From an uncultured Caulobacteraceae bacterium (GTDB taxonomy: Bacteria > Pseudomonadota > Alphaproteobacteria > Caulobacterales > Caulobacteraceae), in the NCBI GenBank assembly GCA_937910255.1, contig CALEOQ010000155.1, positions 1 through 6,673 of the forward strand: a stretch of DNA of 6,673 nt, in the 5' to 3' direction. Made by a program: the position numbers and the translations under genes. The notes below the pieces were generated by a model. It was not told where the DNA came from. It did not search any database and saw only the letters and a list, made by a program, of their open reading frames with translations. Shown one piece after another: positions 1 to 6,033 of this stretch (the first letter of the stretch is position 1; each line of letters begins with the position of its first letter).

Positions 1-81
1 CTGTTGTTTTTTTTTTTCAAGCAGAAGACGGCATACGAGATTACGACGTGACTGGAGTTCAGACGTGTGCTCTTCCGATCT
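1..81 (-). other. Illumina P7/TruSeq adapter with index (artefact)
   Basis: Positions 18-41 match the P7 flow-cell sequence (starts CAAGCAGAAGACGG, ends ACGAGAT). Positions 42-47 (TACGAC) sit where the index belongs. Positions 48-81 match the TruSeq read-2 primer region (starts GTGACTGGAG, ends CTTCCGATCT). The T-run at 7-17 is the reverse complement of the A-run produced when a read passes the end of its template, and 1-6 look like noise. This is library material, not genome. The true insert starts at 82. The match is base for base with an adapter I know well. Confidence 0.98.
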
Positions 82-313
82 CCAGCACCCTGGCCGGCTC
101 GCCGCCCTCGGTGACCACGTCCTCGCGCATGGGCAGGCCCTGATGGACCACCGAGGTCATCGGCTCGACCCCGTCGGTGTCCACCTCTTCCAGCTGCTCG
201 ATCCAGGTCAGGATGCCGTTGAGCTCCTGAACCAGGGATTCCAGGCGCGCCTCGGGTTCGGCGATGCGCGCCAGCTTGGCGACCTTGCGAACGGTCGCCA
301 CGTCGATGGCCAT
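82..313 (-). CDS. gatC: Asp-tRNA(Asn)/Glu-tRNA(Gln) amidotransferase subunit C, 3' end cut by adapter
   Basis: GatC is the small subunit of the GatCAB amidotransferase, which converts Glu-tRNA(Gln) and/or Asp-tRNA(Asn) to the amidated forms in the cytoplasm. GatC bridges GatA and GatB. The visible 77 codons show the family pattern: an N-terminal helix (VRKVAKLARIA, residues 8-18), a second helix with LNGILTWIEQLEEVDTDGVE (31-50) and the conserved EPMTSVV stretch (50-56). The start at 313 is supported by a strong AAGGAGG site 5 nt upstream. The family is usually about 95 residues, so roughly 18 C-terminal residues are missing. The frame runs on into the adapter and would add the false tail IGRAHV. 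In relatives gatA follows, and it would lie beyond the left edge. Family assignment is secure. Confidence 0.95.
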
Positions 314-318
314 GGGGG

Positions 319-325
319 CCTCCTT
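319..325 (-). promoter_or_regulatory. Shine-Dalgarno site of gatC
   Basis: AAGGAGG on the minus strand, 5 nt before the ATG at 313-311. It is a near-perfect anti-16S match and fixes the gatC start. It is the strongest ribosome binding site in the window. Confidence 0.85.
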
Positions 326-339
326 GCAATCTGATCCGT

Positions 340-369
340 GGGTTAGCCGTCAGGAGCGGTCTTTGACAA
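340..369 (-). promoter_or_regulatory. Candidate promoter for gatC
   Basis: On the minus strand TTGTCA (369-364) is followed, after about 16 nt, by GCTAACCC (347-340). This resembles the Caulobacter housekeeping sigma-factor pattern (TTGACG-type box, then GCTANAWC), with two mismatches in the second box and slightly long spacing. It lies in the 77-bp gap between the DUF4180 gene and gatC and would give gatC its own transcript with a short leader. This is pattern matching by eye and is tentative. Confidence 0.3.
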
Positions 370-390
370 GCCGTCAGGCTGATCAGGGTG

Positions 391-759
391 TCAGAGGCTT
401 GAAAGGCGGGTCTCAAGCTCGGCCAGATCGGCGGCGAACCAGACCTGCCGGCCGCGATTGCATTCATGCGCCCAATCGCGGAGCGCCTGGCTTCGCGCCA
501 TAGGATCGGACAGGTCGCCGACGAAGGCCAGACCGACGCCATAGTTCACAAGCTTTTGGGCGATGGCCCCGGCCAGCCGGGTTTCGAGCCGGAAGACATC
601 CGGCGCCGCTCGGGCGACTGGCAGCGCGATCCAGGCCGCGCCTGCTCCCAGCGCCTCGCCCAGCAGGTCCAGAGCGTCGGCCTCCGATCCGACCGCCTGG
701 CCCTCGGGCGTCAGAACCAGGACGCGGACGCCGCCCACCTGAAGTATCTCCGGACTCAT
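391..759 (-). CDS. DUF4180 domain-containing protein
   Basis: Predicted protein of 122 residues that fits the DUF4180 family, a domain of unknown function of about 110-120 residues. From the start chosen here the order is: SPEILQVGGVRVLVLTPEG (2-20); an acidic helix with GSEADALDLLGEA (about 24-36); AAWIALPVARAAPDVFRLET (about 41-60), the FRLxTxxAG core; IAQKLVNYGVGLAFVGDLS (about 65-83); and HECNRGRQVWFAADLAELE (about 97-115). I see no signal peptide or membrane segment. The frame stays open to an ATG at 831, but that start would overlap the sulfotransferase gene by 32 bp and add 24 residues that the family lacks, so I prefer the ATG at 759, though its ribosome site is weak. It lies 40 bp downstream of the sulfotransferase on the same strand and may be cotranscribed. 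No function can be assigned. Confidence 0.82.
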   Translation of the reverse strand: MSPEILQVGGVRVLVLTPEGQAVGSEADALDLLGEALGAGAAWIALPVARAAPDVFRLETRLAGAIAQKLVNYGVGLAFVGDLSDPMARSQALRDWAHECNRGRQVWFAADLAELETRLSSL

Positions 760-799
760 GACCGGGCCTGCCGCAGGAATTTGTTTGAGGCGCGATACA

Positions 800-1714
800 T
801 CAAGCGGGCTGGATGGCGGACGCGCGCCCATCCGCTAGCCAACCCGCGCAATCGGGCCCAAGCTCGGCGAGAGCCCTTTGCTCATAGGCGGCGATATCTT
901 CGTCGCTCAACAGGTCCCGCCAGCGGCCGTTGACCCCCTTGTTAATGAAGGTCTGGGCGCCGCCCTCGAAGATCGCGCCCCCCAGCGGGGCGACGTTCTC
1001 GGCATGGGTCTTCATCCAGTCGAAGGTGCAGTGCTCGAGGATCTGCGGCCAGCGGTCCTCGGGAATGTGGCAGTCGAGGAAGGCCGCGATCCTGCGCATC
1101 TCGCCCTCCAGGTCCTGCTTCAGATCGTTGAAGTGCACCAGCATGACATTGGGAAGGTCGCGGATCGCCCACCAGGTGGCGATGTTCTCCCAATAGGGCC
1201 AGAAGGGCGCGCCATCCTGCTCCAGCCAGGTCAGGAAGTAGCGGCGGATATCGGGATCGGCGCGCGAGATCGGCGGCCCCACCCGGCCGGGCGTGTCGTT
1301 GATGGCGTCGTACCAGAGCTGATTGGCGTTGGCGTGATGGTTGTAGAGGCTCCACAGCACATCGCGGCCGTCGCGGCCGATATAGACGTACTTGGCCTTG
1401 GGCGAGAAGGTGAGCGCATCCACCGGCAGGTGGGTCTTGAGGATGCGCCGGTGCGTCTGGGCCTCAAGGATGTCCAGCAGGTCCGGCGGCATGATCCGCA
1501 GGTCCACCCAGGGTGAGAGTTCGGCGATCTTCACCTCGGGATCCCCGGCGAAGACCAGCTGGCCGACGATGTGCTGGGTCCAGGTCGTGCCGGACTTCGC
1601 ATAGGTGGCCACGATCACGTCGTCATCGCGGAAGGCGAAACGATCCCAGATCGTGGAGTCCATGTGGTGGTTGTGCAGGTCTCGCGTCTTTTGCGGCCAG
1701 GCTGGCGACGACAT
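800..1714 (-). CDS. PAPS-dependent sulfotransferase (Sulfotransfer_1 family)
   Basis: A 304-residue cytosolic-type sulfotransferase expected to move a sulfuryl group from PAPS to a hydroxyl or amine of a small molecule. The acceptor is unknown. The PAPS 5'-phosphosulfate loop YAKSGTTW is at 38-45, followed by the KTHLP motif at 93-97, whose His95 matches the catalytic base. The 3'-phosphate site is YIGRDGRDVLWS at 111-122, and the C-terminal PAPS motif KGVNGRW is at 259-265. Length is usual for the family and all key motifs are present, so it should be active. There is no signal peptide. The start at 1714 keeps the N-terminal WPQKTRDLHNHHMDSTIW stretch that I remember as typical of this subgroup. 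Met18 (1663) is the alternative but has no ribosome site. The gene diverges from ruvX and precedes the DUF4180 gene. Related proteins are often multi-copy in Caulobacterales, so genomic context gives little clue to the substrate. Confidence 0.92.
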   Translation of the reverse strand: MSSPAWPQKTRDLHNHHMDSTIWDRFAFRDDDVIVATYAKSGTTWTQHIVGQLVFAGDPEVKIAELSPWVDLRIMPPDLLDILEAQTHRRILKTHLPVDALTFSPKAKYVYIGRDGRDVLWSLYNHHANANQLWYDAINDTPGRVGPPISRADPDIRRYFLTWLEQDGAPFWPYWENIATWWAIRDLPNVMLVHFNDLKQDLEGEMRRIAAFLDCHIPEDRWPQILEHCTFDWMKTHAENVAPLGGAIFEGGAQTFINKGVNGRWRDLLSDEDIAAYEQRALAELGPDCAGWLADGRASAIQPA

Positions 1715-1746
1715 CCGATCCCCCAGGGGCTCCTTCGTAAGGTTGG

Positions 1747-1775
1747 CTCATAGCCTCAAGCTTGACCTTGACCAA
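1747..1775 (-). promoter_or_regulatory. Candidate promoter for the sulfotransferase gene
   Basis: On the minus strand TTGGTCA (1775-1769), a 14-nt spacer and GCTATGAG (1754-1747) resemble the Caulobacter-type TTGAC / GCTANAWC pattern, with 6 of 8 matches in the second box. It would start transcription shortly before the ATG at 1714. The upstream box overlaps the tandem TTGACC on the other strand, so the two divergent promoters could share DNA. Assigned by eye, with low certainty. Confidence 0.25.
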
Positions 1776-1789
1776 TATCGAAGTTCGAT
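1762..1789 (+). promoter_or_regulatory. Tandem TTGACC and possible ruvX-side promoter
   Basis: TTGACC occurs twice back to back at 1762-1773, a good -35-type element in a high-GC genome. The first copy is followed after 16 nt by TTCGAT (1784-1789), a poor -10 candidate. If real, it would drive the ruvX-pyrB cluster with a leader of about 60 nt. No clear Shine-Dalgarno site precedes ruvX. Confidence 0.25.
1777..1789. repeat. Perfect 13-bp palindrome in the divergent intergenic region
   Basis: ATCGAA-G-TTCGAT is a 6+1+6 perfect inverted repeat placed between the sulfotransferase and ruvX genes. Its position beside the candidate promoters of both genes suits an operator for a dimeric regulator. 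A second, 10-bp palindrome (TCAAGCTTGA, 1756-1765) lies 11 nt away. Function is inferred from symmetry and position only. Confidence 0.45.
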
Positions 1790-1852
1790 GAACCCGGTCG
1801 TTCGGCGCCCAAAATCGCGTGGCGTCGTCCCCCGACATGATATGAGCGCCCC

Positions 1853-2350
1853 ATGCCTGTCATGGATCTCAGCGACCTCCCCGCCCACCTGCCCCGCCTT
1901 GGCCCCCTCGTGGGCCTGGACCTGGGAGAGAAAACCATCGGCGTGGCGGTGTCCGACACCAGCCGCATGGTGGCCTCGCCGCTGAAGCTGATCCGCAAGA
2001 CCAAGTTCACCGCCGACGCCGAGGCCCTGTTCGCCCTGATGGAGGGCCGGGGCGCGGTCGGCGTGATCATCGGCCTGCCGGTCAATATGGACGGCACGGA
2101 AGGGACCCGCTGCCAGTCCAGCCGCGCCTTCGCCCGCAACCTGCTGCGCCTGCGCGACCTGCCCATCGCCTTCTGGGACGAGCGGATGTCGTCCATGGCG
2201 GTGAACCGCATGTTGGTGGATGAAGCCGACATGACCCGGGCCCGCCGCGGCGAGGTGGTCGACAAGACCGCCGCTGCGTGGATTCTACAGGGCGCCCTGG
2301 AGCGCCTGCGCAACCTGGCGGACGCCCCTTCGCCGCCGTCCGAGGCCTGA
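1853..2350 (+). CDS. ruvX: RuvX/YqgF-family pre-16S rRNA nuclease (Holliday junction resolvase-like)
   Basis: A 165-residue RNase H-fold nuclease of the YqgF/RuvX family, which matures the 5' end of 16S rRNA and was also proposed to resolve Holliday junctions. The first strand VGLDLGEKTIGVAVSD (20-35) carries the catalytic Asp23. GLPVNMDG (74-81), DERMSS (109-114) and VDKTAAAWILQ (136-146, Asp137) complete the family's conserved acidic site. The family is commonly about 140-160 residues, so this is full length with a short N-terminal extension. The start at 1853 is a choice: Met4 at 1862 is equally possible and neither has a good ribosome site. It heads the plus-strand cluster, and its stop lies 2 nt before a small ORF leading into pyrB. 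Identification is firm. The physiological role is taken from the family. Confidence 0.95.
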   Translation: MPVMDLSDLPAHLPRLGPLVGLDLGEKTIGVAVSDTSRMVASPLKLIRKTKFTADAEALFALMEGRGAVGVIIGLPVNMDGTEGTRCQSSRAFARNLLRLRDLPIAFWDERMSSMAVNRMLVDEADMTRARRGEVVDKTAAAWILQGALERLRNLADAPSPPSEA

Positions 2351-2352
2351 AC

Positions 2353-2415
2353 ATGTGGACGCTGGCCACTGGCGCCTTGGCGAAGCCGGCCGCCCCCCTT
2401 AAGACGGCGCTTTAA
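2353..2415 (+). CDS. Possible 20-residue leader peptide upstream of pyrB
   Basis: A small ORF starting with ATG at 2353 would encode MWTLATGALAKPAAPLKTAL. A GAGG sequence (2342-2345) stands 7 nt before the ATG, within the last codons of ruvX. Its TAA stop (2413-2415) shares the A with the pyrB ATG (TAATG), while pyrB itself has no visible Shine-Dalgarno site. This layout suits translational coupling: ribosomes ending on the small ORF would restart on pyrB. I do not recognise the peptide, and it shows no run of rare or regulatory codons and no membrane segment. It could be a chance ORF, because stop codons are scarce in such GC-rich DNA. The exact stop/start overlap is what makes it worth listing. 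Confidence 0.4.
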   Translation: MWTLATGALAKPAAPLKTAL

Positions 2416-3392
2416 TGAGCGCGCCCGAATCCGGTCTGATCGACGTCCTGGGGAAGACCTTCCCCTTTCCCAAGCGCCATTTCCTGTCGGTGCTGGACCT
2501 GAACCCCGTCGAGGTCGGCGACCTGCTGGACCTGGCCGACACCTTCGTGGCCCTCAATCGCCAGACCTCGAAGAAGCTCGACCTGCTCAAGGGTCGCACG
2601 CTGATGAACCTGTTCTTCGAGAACTCCACCCGCACCCAGAGCTCCTTCGAGCTGGCCGGCAAGCGCCTGGGCGCCGACGTGGTCAATATGAGTCCGCGGG
2701 CCTCGTCGATCTCCAAGGGCGAGACCCTGATCGACACCGCCGTGACGCTCAACGCCATGCAGCCGGACCTGCTGGTGGTGCGCCACGCCTCCTCTGGCGC
2801 CGCCTCGCTGCTGTCGCAGAAGGTGTCGTGTTCGGTGATCAACGCCGGCGATGGCCAGCACGAGCATCCCACCCAGGCCCTGCTGGACGCGCTCTCCATG
2901 CGCCGCGCCTTCGGCCGCATCGCCGGCCTGCGGGTGGCCATCTGCGGCGACGTCCTCCACAGCCGGGTGGCGCGCTCCAATGTCGGCCTGCTGCAGATGA
3001 TGGGCGCCGAGGTGCGCCTGGTGGGGCCGCCCACCCTGATGCCGGCCGAGGCCGATCGCTGGGGCTCGGAGGTCTATCACGACCTGCGCAGGGGCATCGA
3101 AGGCTGTGACGTGGTGATGATGCTCCGCCTGCAGCTGGAGCGCATGGACGGCGTGCTGGCCCCGTCCCAGCGGGAATATTTCCGTTTCTTCGGCCTTGAT
3201 CGGGAAAAGCTCGCCTGCGCCGCCCCGCACGTCCGGGTGATGCATCCCGGCCCCATGAACCGGGGGGTGGAGATCGATTCCGAGGTGGCTGACGACCTGG
3301 CCGTCAGCCTGATCCAGGATCAAGTGGAGATGGGCGTCGCCGCCCGCATGGCCGTGCTCGCCGCCCTGGCCGCCCGACTGGACAACGACTGA
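2415..3392 (+). CDS. pyrB: Aspartate carbamoyltransferase catalytic subunit
   Basis: This enzyme joins carbamoyl phosphate and L-aspartate to give N-carbamoyl-aspartate, the first committed step of pyrimidine synthesis, in the cytoplasm. The carbamoyl-phosphate loop STRTQSSFE is at 71-79, SKGETLIDT with the active-site Lys101 at 100-108, His124 in RHASSGA, and HEHPTQALLD at 149-158. The aspartate domain shows DVLHSRVARSN (179-189), RLQLERM (238-244) and HPGPMNRG (277-284). All catalytic motifs are intact. The 325-residue length includes roughly 13 N-terminal residues beyond the E. coli chain, as in enzymes that bind a dihydroorotase-like partner. No pyrI regulatory chain is adjacent. The stop overlaps the next gene's start (TGATG), implying coupled translation with that partner. 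The start lacks a Shine-Dalgarno site and overlaps the stop of a small upstream ORF. Confidence 0.98.
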   Translation: MSAPESGLIDVLGKTFPFPKRHFLSVLDLNPVEVGDLLDLADTFVALNRQTSKKLDLLKGRTLMNLFFENSTRTQSSFELAGKRLGADVVNMSPRASSISKGETLIDTAVTLNAMQPDLLVVRHASSGAASLLSQKVSCSVINAGDGQHEHPTQALLDALSMRRAFGRIAGLRVAICGDVLHSRVARSNVGLLQMMGAEVRLVGPPTLMPAEADRWGSEVYHDLRRGIEGCDVVMMLRLQLERMDGVLAPSQREYFRFFGLDREKLACAAPHVRVMHPGPMNRGVEIDSEVADDLAVSLIQDQVEMGVAARMAVLAALAARLDND

Positions 3393-4687
3393 TGGCGCCC
3401 CGCCCCCTCGCCCTTCTCAACGCCCGCCTCGTCGATCCGGCCAGCGGCCAGGACGCACCCGGCGCCCTGCTGGTCAAGAATGGCAAGATCGCCGAGGTGG
3501 TCTTCGGCGGTGAGCTGGGCAGCCTGTCGGACGATATCGAGACGCTCGACGCCCGCGGCGCCATGCTGGCCCCCGGCCTCATCGATCTGCGGGTCAAGAC
3601 CGGCGAACCGGGCGCCGAGCCCAAGGAGACGCTTAAGTCCGCCGCCCTGGCCGCGGCCGCCGGCGGCGTCACCTCCATCGTCGTCCAGCCGGACACCTCA
3701 CCGGTGGTCGACGATCCCTCAGTGGTGGACTTCATCCTGCGCCGGGCCCGGGACATCGAGCTGGTCCACGTCTATCCCGCAGGCGCAGCCACCAAGGGCC
3801 TGGCGGGCGAGCGGATGGCCGAGATTGGCCTGATGCGCGACGCCGGCTGCGTCTATGTCACCGACGCCGACCATCCGATCGTCAATTCCAAGGTCTTCCG
3901 CCGCCTGCTGGCCTATGCCCGCAGCTTCGGGGTGCTGGTCGCCCACCGGCCGGCCGACCCCTGGCTGTCGGCCGGCGCCGCGGCCACCGAGGGCGAGCTG
4001 GCCGGCCGCATGGGCCTGCCGTCTGTCCCGCCCATCGCAGAGAAGATCATGCTGGAGCGCGACCTGGCCCTGGTGGAGCTCACCGGCGGGCGGCTGCTGG
4101 TGGACCAGATCACCACCGCTTGCGCCCTGGAGAGCCTGGCGCGCGGCAAGGCCCGCGGCCTGGACGTGACCGCCACCACCTCGATCAACCACCTGTCGTT
4201 CAACGAGGTGGACATCGGCGACTACCGGACCTTCTGCAAGGTGGACCCGCCCCTGCGCGGCGAGGACGACCGCCAGGCGGTGATCGAGGCCCTGGCCTCG
4301 GGCCTGATTGACATCGTCGTCTCCGCCCACGCCCCGGCGCCGGCCGAGGACAAGCGCCTGCCCTATGACGAGGCCGCCCCAGGCGCTGTGGGCCTGCAGA
4401 CCCTGCTGCCGGCCCTGCTGGGCTTCCACCATGAGGGGCGCATTCCGCTCATCGACCTGATGCGCACCGTCACCAGCCGTCCGGCCGAACTGCTGGGCCT
4501 GCCCGCCGGTCGTCTGGCCAAGGGCGCGCCAGCCGATCTCGTGCTGTGTGACCTGAACGCGCCGATGATCGTCGACCTGGCGGACCTGAAGTCCAAGTCG
4601 AAGAACTCGCCCTTCGATGGCCGCCGTCTGCAGGGCGTGGTCCGCATGACCCTGGTTGACGGCCGCGTGGTCTATCAGGCCGACTAG
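3392..4687 (+). CDS. pyrC: Dihydroorotase-like protein, predicted non-catalytic (PyrC' type)
   Basis: A 431-residue amidohydrolase-fold protein of the dihydroorotase family. It keeps the family framework: PGLIDL at 61-66, KVDPPLRGEDDR at 283-294, GAVGLQTLLPALL at 331-343 and a C-terminal PADLVL-type strand (380-385). The metal site is largely destroyed. The N-terminal HxH is R67-x-K69, the strand-6 His is Gln239, and the strand-8 Asp of the DHAPH motif is Ala312 (SAHAPAP). His185 and possibly Asp158 remain. It should not hydrolyse dihydroorotate. In Pseudomonas a comparable inactive chain (PyrC') is needed to assemble aspartate transcarbamoylase, and the TGATG overlap with pyrB fits that structural role here. 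An active dihydroorotase should be encoded elsewhere. The gene appears intact, with no frameshift. A label of plain 'dihydroorotase' would be misleading. Confidence 0.93.
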   Translation: MAPRPLALLNARLVDPASGQDAPGALLVKNGKIAEVVFGGELGSLSDDIETLDARGAMLAPGLIDLRVKTGEPGAEPKETLKSAALAAAAGGVTSIVVQPDTSPVVDDPSVVDFILRRARDIELVHVYPAGAATKGLAGERMAEIGLMRDAGCVYVTDADHPIVNSKVFRRLLAYARSFGVLVAHRPADPWLSAGAAATEGELAGRMGLPSVPPIAEKIMLERDLALVELTGGRLLVDQITTACALESLARGKARGLDVTATTSINHLSFNEVDIGDYRTFCKVDPPLRGEDDRQAVIEALASGLIDIVVSAHAPAPAEDKRLPYDEAAPGAVGLQTLLPALLGFHHEGRIPLIDLMRTVTSRPAELLGLPAGRLAKGAPADLVLCDLNAPMIVDLADLKSKSKNSPFDGRRLQGVVRMTLVDGRVVYQAD

Positions 4688-4700
4688 CTGAACCCTGGTT

Positions 4701-4719
4701 GCCGGTCTCGACGACCGGC
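4701..4719 (+). terminator. Hairpin after pyrC, possible terminator without a T-tract
   Basis: GCCGGTC (4701-4707), a 5-nt loop and GACCGGC (4713-4719) form a perfect 7-bp GC-rich stem 13 nt after the pyrC stop. No T-run follows, so it is not a standard intrinsic terminator. It could slow or end transcription, protect the 3' end of the pyr message, or do nothing. It is the only clear stem in the 127-bp gap before plsY. Confidence 0.4.
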
Positions 4720-4814
4720 GCTATGCAGGGGCGAACAAAACAGCAACGGCAGATCCTGGCCGTCGCGCCACGCAAGATCGACGCCGCCAGGACTTAGGGA
4801 GACCGGGGAAACAC

Positions 4815-5471
4815 ATGCCGACCGACACCTTGAGCCTCGCGCTCGTGGCCGCCGCCCTGATCGGCGGATATCTGCTGGGCTCCATCCCCTTCGGCGTCAT
4901 CGCCACCCGCCTGGGCGGGGCCGGCGACGTCCGCGCCATCGGGTCGGGCAATATCGGCGCGACCAATGTCCTGCGCACCGGCCGCAAGGACCTGGCCCTG
5001 ATCACCGTGCTGGGCGACGGGGGCAAGGGCGCCATGGCGGTGTTCATCGCCTGGATGCTGACCAAGGACGGCCCCCCGGGCGCCCAGGCCACCCTCACCG
5101 CCCTGGCCGGCGGCGCGGCCTTCATCGGCCACATCTTTCCCGTCTGGCTGGGCTTCAAGGGCGGCAAGGGCGTGGCCACCTTCTTCGGGGTCCTCCTGGC
5201 CGCAGCCTGGCCTGTCGGCCTGCTGGCCGGCGCCACCTGGATCCTGATGGCCGTGGTCTTCCGCCTCTCGTCCCTGGCGGCGCTCACCGCCGCCGTGCTG
5301 GCGCCGGTCTATGTGTTCGTCACCGACCGCCCCTACCCCATCGCCGTGCTGGCCGTCATCATGGCGGTGCTGATCTTCTTCCGTCACAAGGAGAACATCG
5401 CCCGACTGCTGAAGGGCCAGGAGCCGAGAATCGGCGGCGCCAAGACCGCTGCGCCCCCGGCCCCTGAATGA
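4815..5471 (+). CDS. plsY: Acyl-phosphate:glycerol-3-phosphate acyltransferase
   Basis: PlsY is an inner-membrane enzyme that acylates glycerol-3-phosphate at position 1 using acyl-phosphate made by PlsX, giving lysophosphatidic acid for phospholipid synthesis. Of its three conserved motifs, GSGNIGATN is at 43-51, FKGGKGVATFFG at 114-125 and HKENIARL at 191-198, and all are intact. LLGSIPFG at about 20-27 ends the first membrane helix. Further hydrophobic stretches lie near 59-81, 93-112, 123-149, 152-170 and 174-189, in line with the multi-pass family. Length 218 is normal, with a short Ala/Pro-rich tail. GGGGA ends 5 nt before the ATG and supports this start. The gene ends in an ATGA overlap with dprA. 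The gap from pyrC suggests that it may have its own transcript. Confidence 0.97.
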   Translation: MPTDTLSLALVAAALIGGYLLGSIPFGVIATRLGGAGDVRAIGSGNIGATNVLRTGRKDLALITVLGDGGKGAMAVFIAWMLTKDGPPGAQATLTALAGGAAFIGHIFPVWLGFKGGKGVATFFGVLLAAAWPVGLLAGATWILMAVVFRLSSLAALTAAVLAPVYVFVTDRPYPIAVLAVIMAVLIFFRHKENIARLLKGQEPRIGGAKTAAPPAPE

Positions 5472-5821
5472 GCCCTGGCCTGACGCCCCTGGCGCGGCGC
5501 GACTGGCTGCGGCTGGCCCGCAGCGAGGGCGTCGGCGCGGTGACCTTCGACCAGCTGATCCGCCGCTACGCCGAGCCGGGCCGCGCGCTGGAGGCCCTGC
5601 CGGAGCTGGCCCGGCGTGGCGGCGGCAAGGGCGCGCCGACCATTCCTTCCGCCGATGAGATCGAGGCCGAGCTGGCCGCCGGCGAAGCCCTGGGCGCCCA
5701 GCTCATCTGCGCCTGCGAGGCCAGCTATCCCCAGGCCCTGGCCGCCCTGGACCCGCCGCCGCCCGTGCTTTGGGCCCGCGGCCACGTCACCCTTCTCCAC
5801 CGGTCCCTCCTCGCCATCCCC
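5468..5821 (+). CDS. dprA: DNA-processing protein DprA (Smf), N-terminal part only
   Basis: DprA binds incoming single-stranded DNA and loads RecA in transformation, and it is widespread also in bacteria not known to be competent. The N-terminal helical domain is clear: RRDWLRLARSEGVGAVTFDQLIRRY in pieces over residues 10-34, then the linker to YPQALAALDPPPPVLWARG (87-105), which precedes the Rossmann-like fold in this family. After about residue 118 the expected VGxRxxS nucleotide-fold motif is replaced by a C-rich stretch whose codons differ mainly by changes to C, most likely bad base calls. The frame stays open by accident to 6319, running through unrelated DNA, so any full-length call is an artificial fusion. 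The start overlaps the plsY stop (ATGA). A normal DprA has about 360 or more residues. Confidence 0.88.
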
Positions 5822-6033
5822 CGCGCCCCGCTCCCCTCCGCCGCGGCCCCGCCACTCGCCCCGCGCGCCACACGCCTGGGTTCGGCGGACCTTGCTGAAG
5901 CGGGTGCCTTCGGGCATCCCCATCGTCGCTGGCATGCCGAGCCCCTGGGCGTGCTAGGCGACGCCTTGCCCCTGGTTGCCGCCGGCCCCCGCGCTCCCGC
6001 CCCCCCCACCGGCTGCCTGGCCCTCACGTTCCC
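5822..6033. other. Corrupted, C-rich chimeric junction with no reliable gene
   Basis: Both neighbours fade here. From the left, weak remnants of DprA remain: AIPRAPLPSAAA stands where AIVGARNASAAG-like sequence is expected, and DLAEAG (5888-5905) where a DLGEAGF-like helix lies. From the right, BioB continues faintly on the minus strand after AGGRE as GNVRARQP, where the family has about VHLRSLQP. The plus strand is full of C-runs, and the differences are mostly substitutions towards C. I interpret it as low-quality read ends joined by the assembler. The exact breakpoint cannot be placed. Confidence 0.75.

Noticed and set aside
391..831. Longer DUF4180 form starting at 831
   Set aside because: The extra 24 residues overlap the end of the sulfotransferase gene and precede the usual family N-terminus (MxPEIL-like).
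1623..1838. A minus-strand 71-residue ORF starting upstream of the sulfotransferase
   Set aside because: It overlaps the sulfotransferase start in another frame, has no family resemblance that I can see, and would remove the divergent promoter region.
3719..4432. Long antisense ORFs opposite pyrB, pyrC and plsY
   Set aside because: They are shadow frames typical of high-GC coding DNA, with low-complexity His/Gly/Arg-rich translations, and the plus-strand genes are secure.
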